Assembly (NCBI GenBank): GCA_903829325.1
Contig: CAIKPM010000045.1
Coordinates: forward strand, 28,015-92,014
Source of the DNA: an uncultured bacterium
GTDB lineage: Bacteria; Vulcanimicrobiota; Vulcanimicrobiia; Vulcanimicrobiales; Vulcanimicrobiaceae
Reading direction: 5' to 3'
DNA length: 64,000 nucleotides
Shown here: positions 59,927 to 64,000 of the stretch, piece after piece
Layout of the letters: every line of letters begins with the position of its first letter
How positions within the stretch are numbered: position 1 is the first letter of the stretch
The notes under the pieces: model-generated
The model's input: the letters and a program-made list of their open reading frames with translations, nothing else
Databases searched by the model: none
What the model was told of the DNA's origin: nothing
Program-made: the position numbers and the translations under genes

Positions 59927-61306
59927 CTACAGTGCTTCGAGCAAATTATGTGCAGCAGCGTAGGTAGCAATATGCGCAAGCGCCCGTTCGGCAAGCTGGC
60001 GACGGCGCTCGCGCTTGTCACGAATCGTTTTTTCTAAGGGAGAAAACCACGACCAGGTCACGTTCGAGGGCTGGAAATTCGGCGTCACCGTATTCTGCGA
60101 ATGCGCCACAATCGCGCCTAGCGCCGTATCCGCAGGCGTTGGGATCGGCGCTAACCCTAACCACTCGCGTGCGGCTGCACGCCCCGCCAGCAGCCCGCAA
60201 GCGGCCGCTTCGACGTAGCCTTCGGCGCCGGTAATCTGCCCGGCGAAGCGCAGATGCGGTCTCCCCCGTAAACAGAAATCAGGTGTCAGCAAGCGGGGCG
60301 CGTCGAGAAACGCATTGCGATGCATAACTCCATACCGGAGCCACTCGGCGTTCTCTAACCCCGGTAGACGGCCAAAAACGGCTTTCTGTGCGGGCCAGGT
60401 CAAGCGCGTTTGAAAGCCCACCAAATTGTAAGCACTGGCCCGCGCGTTTTCCTTACGCAACTGCACCACGGCGTAAGGCGTCTGGCCGGTTTGCGGATCG
60501 CGTAACCCCACCGGCTTCATCGGGCCGTAACGTAGCGCGTCTTCGCCCCGGGCAGCAATCTCTTCCACCGGCAGACAGCCCTCAAAATAGGGAATTTTTC
60601 CCTGGAGCGCATCGACCTCGAATTCTTTTGGTTCGTGCTTGGGCGCCAGGCACAGATCGGTCACAAATTGACGATACTGCGCCTGATCGAGCGGAATGTT
60701 GAGATAATCACTCCCGTCGCCTTTGTCGTAACGCGATTTCTCGTACATAACACTGCGGTCGAGTGAATCAGTCTCGACGATCGGAGAGGCGGCGTCGTAA
60801 TAATGCAAACGTCCCTGCGCGCTACCACTCGTCCTCGTAATCAGCGCATCGAGCTCTGCAGCTAAGGCGTCTGAGGGTAAGGGACCACACGCAACGATCG
60901 TTGAGCGATCTTCGCTCAACGTGGTCACTTCTTCACGACGAAGCGTCACCAGGGGATGAGCCGTCAAACGCGCCTCAACCGCTGCCCCGAATAATTCTCG
61001 ATCAACAGCAAGGGCTCCACCAGCCGGCACGGCGGTCTGTCGTGCGCTCGCAATAATCAGAGAGTCGAGCACAAACAGCTCTTCTTTTAATAAGCCGACC
61101 GCATTCTCGAGTGCGGCTCCGCGCAATGAATTGCTACACACCAATTCAGCCAGCGCATCGCTCACATGCGCGGGCGAGCGGCGGTGCGGGCGCATCTCAC
61201 ACAACTCAACAGGGACACCGAGTTGAGCAATCTGCCAAGCTGCCTCGCAGCCCGCTAAGCCACCACCAATAACCAGCAGTGGCGCTTTCCTTGGAGCATC
61301 ATTCAT
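59927..61306 (-). CDS. trmFO: tRNA m5U54 methyltransferase TrmFO (folate/FAD-dependent)
   Basis: Methylates U54 in the tRNA T-loop using methylenetetrahydrofolate and FAD. 459 residues from ATG at 61306. FAD motif LLVIGGGLAGCEAAWQIAQL, then VELCEMRPHRRSPAHVSDAL and AELVCSNSLRGAALENAVGL, LPVEEIAARGEDALRYGPMK and RFAGQITGAEGYVEAAACGL are diagnostic. Overlaps topA by 8 nt, an order also known in Firmicutes. Confidence 0.95.
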   Translation of the reverse strand: MNDAPRKAPLLVIGGGLAGCEAAWQIAQLGVPVELCEMRPHRRSPAHVSDALAELVCSNSLRGAALENAVGLLKEELFVLDSLIIASARQTAVPAGGALAVDRELFGAAVEARLTAHPLVTLRREEVTTLSEDRSTIVACGPLPSDALAAELDALITRTSGSAQGRLHYYDAASPIVETDSLDRSVMYEKSRYDKGDGSDYLNIPLDQAQYRQFVTDLCLAPKHEPKEFEVDALQGKIPYFEGCLPVEEIAARGEDALRYGPMKPVGLRDPQTGQTPYAVVQLRKENARASAYNLVGFQTRLTWPAQKAVFGRLPGLENAEWLRYGVMHRNAFLDAPRLLTPDFCLRGRPHLRFAGQITGAEGYVEAAACGLLAGRAAAREWLGLAPIPTPADTALGAIVAHSQNTVTPNFQPSNVTWSWFSPLEKTIRDKRERRRQLAERALAHIATYAAAHNLLEAL

Positions 61307-63458
61307 GCTCGCTGGTTTCTTCGTCCCCTTCCTTTGCACCCAGTGCCGAACAATCGTGCTCTTTCGCGGCACTACAGGTGAAGAGCACCGCCCCACCGCG
61401 TTTGTGCTTGACGGTGACATAAGCACCGCACACCGGACACGGCGATGCAGCGACCGGATCCCAAGAAACAAAATCACACTTGGGATAATTCATGCAGCCA
61501 TAAAATGTCCGGCCGCGCCGCGAACGCCGCTCGACGACTTTCCCCTCATCCTTGGGACAAAGCACACCGGTTTCTTTATAGATAGGATGCGTCGTCTTAC
61601 ATTCTGGATAACCACTGCACGATACGAAACGGCCAAAACGACCTGTTTTAATCACCATCGGCCGCCCACATTGTTCGCAAATTTCATCGGTGGGTTCATC
61701 CCGGGTTTCTAGTTTCGGTAAGCGCTCTTCTGCCAAAGCCAGTTCTGCAGCAAATGGGCCATAAAACTTGCGTAGCACCTCCACCCAAGCTTCACCGCCC
61801 TCGGCGACCCGATCGAGTTGGCTTTCTAACGACGCAGTAAAAGCTAGATCCATGATGTCTTTGAAATTCTCAGCGAGAATATCGTTCACCGCGATCCCAA
61901 TTTCCGTTGGGATAAAGCGACGCTCGACTTGTTCGACGTACTGCCTGGTCTGAATCGTTTCGACAATCGAGCTATAGGTTGAAGGTCGACCAATCCCATG
62001 ATCTTCCAAGGCCTTTACCAGCGAGGCTTCACTATAGCGTGGCGGTGGCTCGGTAAAATGCTGGCGCGGATCAATGCCATGCTTGTCCAACGTATCTTTG
62101 GCTTCCAATACCGGCAAAGCGACACGCTCTTTGGCTTTGCCTTTACCCGCTGCAGGCGGATCTACTTTTTGATCTTCAACCGACTCTTCATATACAGCAG
62201 TGAAGCCAGCAAACTTTAAGACACTGCCAGTGACGCGCAAACGGTAGTCGTGGGTTTTTACATCGGTTTGAATTTCCACGACGGTCTGATCATACACTGC
62301 GGGCGCCATTTGTGAAGCCACGAAACGCTCCCAGATGAGCGTGTAAAGTCGCAATTCATCCCGTTTGAGAATGCCCGCCATCATTTCAGGGGTACGATCG
62401 ACCGAGGTAGGACGAATGGCTTCATGAGCATCCTGAACGCCTTCGCGCAATTTGACAACTCGTGCTCCACCAATATACGCTTCACCAAAACGCTGCTGAA
62501 TATATGCACGCACAGCATCTCGTGCAGAATCAGCAATCCGGGTCGAATCGGTACGCATATAGGTAATTAAGCCCTGGGTGCCCTCACCTGGGAGATCAAC
62601 ACCTTCATAGAGCGCTTGCGCGATCTGCATCGTCCGACGTACCCGCAAGCGTAAACGACGCGATGCCTCTTGCTGAAGCGTCGAAGTCGTAAACGGCGGT
62701 GCAGCATTGCGTCGCTGTTCGCGTTTTTTGACTGAAGCAACCGAGAAGTGCGCACCTTGGAGATCTGCGACGATCCGTTGCGCATCCTCACCGTTGGTAA
62801 TATCAGCTTTCTGATTATCGATGCTCGTTAACTCAGCGGAGAAGGGGAAATTTTTCCCAGTCGGAGCTAAACGTGCGGTAATCGTCCAATATTCACGCGC
62901 GACAAACGCGGCAATCTCTCGTTCGCGATCAACGATCAGCTTTACCGCGACCGACTGCACGCGTCCAGCTGAAAGTCCACTCCGCACTTTTGCCCAAAGC
63001 AAAGGTGAGATTTTATAGCCGACTAGCCGATCAAGAATACGTCGTGCTTGTTGCGCATTGACTCGATCCATATCGATGTCATGCGCCTCTTCCAATGCTT
63101 TGAGCGCTGCATCTTTGGTAATTTCGTGAAGCTCAATCCGTTTAGGATGAGGAATCTTGAGTAATTCGGCCAGATGCCAAGCAATCGCTTCACCTTCGCG
63201 ATCAGGGTCAGTCGCCAAATAGACTTCTTGATTTGCAGCTTTGACCGCAGCTCGCAGCTCTTTAATCAAATCGCCTTTTCCCTTGATCGTTAGGTACTTT
63301 GGCGCGAAATCATCATCAACGTTGACACCGAGTGAGCTCTTCGGCAGATCACGCACATGCCCAACAGATGCTTTCACCACGTACTTGCTAGGGAGAAATT
63401 TCTTAATGGTGCGCGCTTTTGTTGGCGACTCGACAATTATGAGCGGTTTACGAACCAC
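61299..63458 (-). CDS. topA: DNA topoisomerase I
   Basis: Relaxes negative supercoils. 719 residues. Toprim domain: KPLIIVESPTKARTIKKFLP and VYLATDPDREGEAIAWHLAE. Active-site Tyr in GTQGLITYMRTDSTRIADSA. Three C-terminal four-Cys zinc ribbons: CEQCGRPM with FVSCSGYPECK, CPKDEGKV with FYGCMNYPKCD, and CPVCGAYV with LFTCSAAKEHDC. GTG at 63458 has GGGGG 7 nt upstream. The 235-bp region before it is shared with the divergent AT-hook gene. Confidence 0.96.
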   Translation of the reverse strand: MVRKPLIIVESPTKARTIKKFLPSKYVVKASVGHVRDLPKSSLGVNVDDDFAPKYLTIKGKGDLIKELRAAVKAANQEVYLATDPDREGEAIAWHLAELLKIPHPKRIELHEITKDAALKALEEAHDIDMDRVNAQQARRILDRLVGYKISPLLWAKVRSGLSAGRVQSVAVKLIVDREREIAAFVAREYWTITARLAPTGKNFPFSAELTSIDNQKADITNGEDAQRIVADLQGAHFSVASVKKREQRRNAAPPFTTSTLQQEASRRLRLRVRRTMQIAQALYEGVDLPGEGTQGLITYMRTDSTRIADSARDAVRAYIQQRFGEAYIGGARVVKLREGVQDAHEAIRPTSVDRTPEMMAGILKRDELRLYTLIWERFVASQMAPAVYDQTVVEIQTDVKTHDYRLRVTGSVLKFAGFTAVYEESVEDQKVDPPAAGKGKAKERVALPVLEAKDTLDKHGIDPRQHFTEPPPRYSEASLVKALEDHGIGRPSTYSSIVETIQTRQYVEQVERRFIPTEIGIAVNDILAENFKDIMDLAFTASLESQLDRVAEGGEAWVEVLRKFYGPFAAELALAEERLPKLETRDEPTDEICEQCGRPMVIKTGRFGRFVSCSGYPECKTTHPIYKETGVLCPKDEGKVVERRSRRGRTFYGCMNYPKCDFVSWDPVAASPCPVCGAYVTVKHKRGGAVLFTCSAAKEHDCSALGAKEGDEETSEHE

Positions 63459-63693
63459 GGACTATCCCCCTGTGCTTCATATATATAGAACGAAGGCTGG
63501 ATTGTTGAAAACGATCTCAGTATACTCCCATCGTCAACTACCCAGAAGAATTTTGGCAATAATGCAACTTTTTTTGCAAAACATGTTGCAATTAATCTCA
63601 ATGCGTTGTACGATTCACGCAACGCTGTTTTCTTATGCTCTATGCAAATGCAATAGCGAGGTATTCCGAACATCTCGGACCTTAGGAGGAAAA

Positions 63694-64000
63694 ATGGATT
63701 TCGAACCGCTTGAGCCGGTCGAAGAAACTAGCCCAGAAAATGAATCAATTGAAAAACCGCGCAAACGACGTGGTCCCGGTCGCAAAAAAGCTACAAACAC
63801 AGAATCATACGAACTCGTTGAAGTAACGCCCGCAAAACGCGGACGTCCCAAGGGTTCCGTTGGACGCCCAAAGGCAGCAGTCGGACGTAAAAAAGCAACC
63901 GTCGGACGCCCAAAGGCAGCAGTCGGACGTAAAAAAGCAACCGTCGGACGCCCAAAGGCAGCAGTCGGACGTAAAAAAGCAACCGTCGGACGCCCAAACG
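63694..64000 (+). CDS. AT-hook repeat protein (partial, runs off window)
   Basis: ATG at 63694 follows a strong AGGAGGA. The visible 102 residues start with an acidic segment (MDFEPLEPVEETSPENESIE), then basic R/K/G/P-rich sequence (KPRKRRGPGRKKAT, AKRGRPKGS), then a repeated 14-residue unit VGRPKAAVGRKKAT. Each unit holds a G-R-P AT-hook core and a GRKK variant. This suggests minor-groove DNA binding, like eukaryotic HMGA or bacterial H1-like nucleoid proteins. Divergent from topA. The C-terminus lies outside the window. Confidence 0.85.
   Translation, partial: MDFEPLEPVEETSPENESIEKPRKRRGPGRKKATNTESYELVEVTPAKRGRPKGSVGRPKAAVGRKKATVGRPKAAVGRKKATVGRPKAAVGRKKATVGRPN
63859..64000 (+). repeat. 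42-bp tandem repeat encoding AT-hooks
   Basis: Units at 63859-63900, 63901-63942, 63943-63984 and a partial one from 63985. Units 2 and 3 are identical; unit 1 differs at one silent base (GTT for GTC). The array continues past the window edge, where the partial unit shows AAC for AAG at its last visible codon. Confidence 0.95.

Noticed and set aside
1..64000. CRISPR arrays, insertion sequences, prophage, integrases
   Set aside because: None seen. The only tandem repeat is the coding AT-hook array, and no transposase or recombinase frame was recognised.

Overview
The window comes from a Gram-negative (diderm) bacterial chromosome of moderately high GC. The evidence for two membranes is a complete exbB-exbD-exbD-tonB cluster. 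Other traits are more typical of Terrabacteria: trmFO beside topA, a YabE-like 3D-domain protein beside rsmA, an AroH-type chorismate mutase, PyrR, and an Amj-type lipid II flippase. That mix suggests a poorly cultured diderm Terrabacteria lineage; Eremiobacterota/WPS-2 or Armatimonadota are guesses, not identifications. I see no insertion sequence, prophage, CRISPR array, rRNA operon or plasmid gene. Nearly all of it is core chromosome.

Layout. 0-4.4 kb: 5' end of gatB (minus), an AT-rich gap with a broken small gene, a fasciclin/ECF sigma/anti-sigma locus, a secreted Pro/Thr-rich protein, and tmRNA (minus) with a good promoter and terminator. 4.4-23.1 kb: pyk (plus), then a 17-kb run of 20 minus-strand genes packed by 1-8 nt overlaps or short gaps. 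In transcription order these are a glycosyltransferase, rluB, aroH-aroF-tyrA, exbB-exbD-exbD-tonB, uppP, a small membrane protein, folC-folP-folB/K, accB-like and accC, nusB, a class A PBP, xseA-xseB and nadK. 23.3-29.5 kb: plus-strand yabE-like, rsmA, CPBP protease, glycosyltransferase, HEXXH peptidase and an orphan chemoreceptor. 29.5-39.4 kb: a Fic fragment, aldo-keto reductase, pabB, pruA, sugar transferase, lhgO, exonuclease, crcB, amj, and proS. 39.4-47.8 kb: zinc-ribbon protein, folD, the rpmG-tRNA-Trp-secE-nusG cluster, pyrR-pyrB-pyrC-carA and a DHA2 exporter. 47.8-54.9 kb, the most accessory-looking part: orphan membrane proteins, a HalD/BesD-like iron oxygenase, proC-rocD, a PLP decarboxylase, tRNA-Tyr, a coiled-coil protein and tRNA-Gly. 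54.9-64 kb: ppx-phoB-phoR, class I aldolase, a ribbon-helix-helix-like protein, topA-trmFO, and the start of an AT-hook repeat protein that runs off the window.

How the genes work together. The long minus run combines shikimate/tyrosine synthesis, folate synthesis, fatty-acid initiation and cell-wall assembly. TonB-ExbBD energises outer-membrane transport. proC and rocD form an ornithine/P5C/proline branch, completed by the unlinked pruA. The pyr operon covers the first steps of UMP synthesis under PyrR but lacks carB here.

The observations I rate highest are: an AccB-like carrier whose biotinylated lysine is glycine; a FolD whose catalytic lysine is leucine; a HalD/BesD-like enzyme that keeps the iron-binding aspartate and so is predicted to hydroxylate rather than halogenate; a divergent pair of unrecognised membrane proteins at 51.2-52.6 kb; and an almost perfect 42-bp tandem array encoding AT-hooks beside topA.
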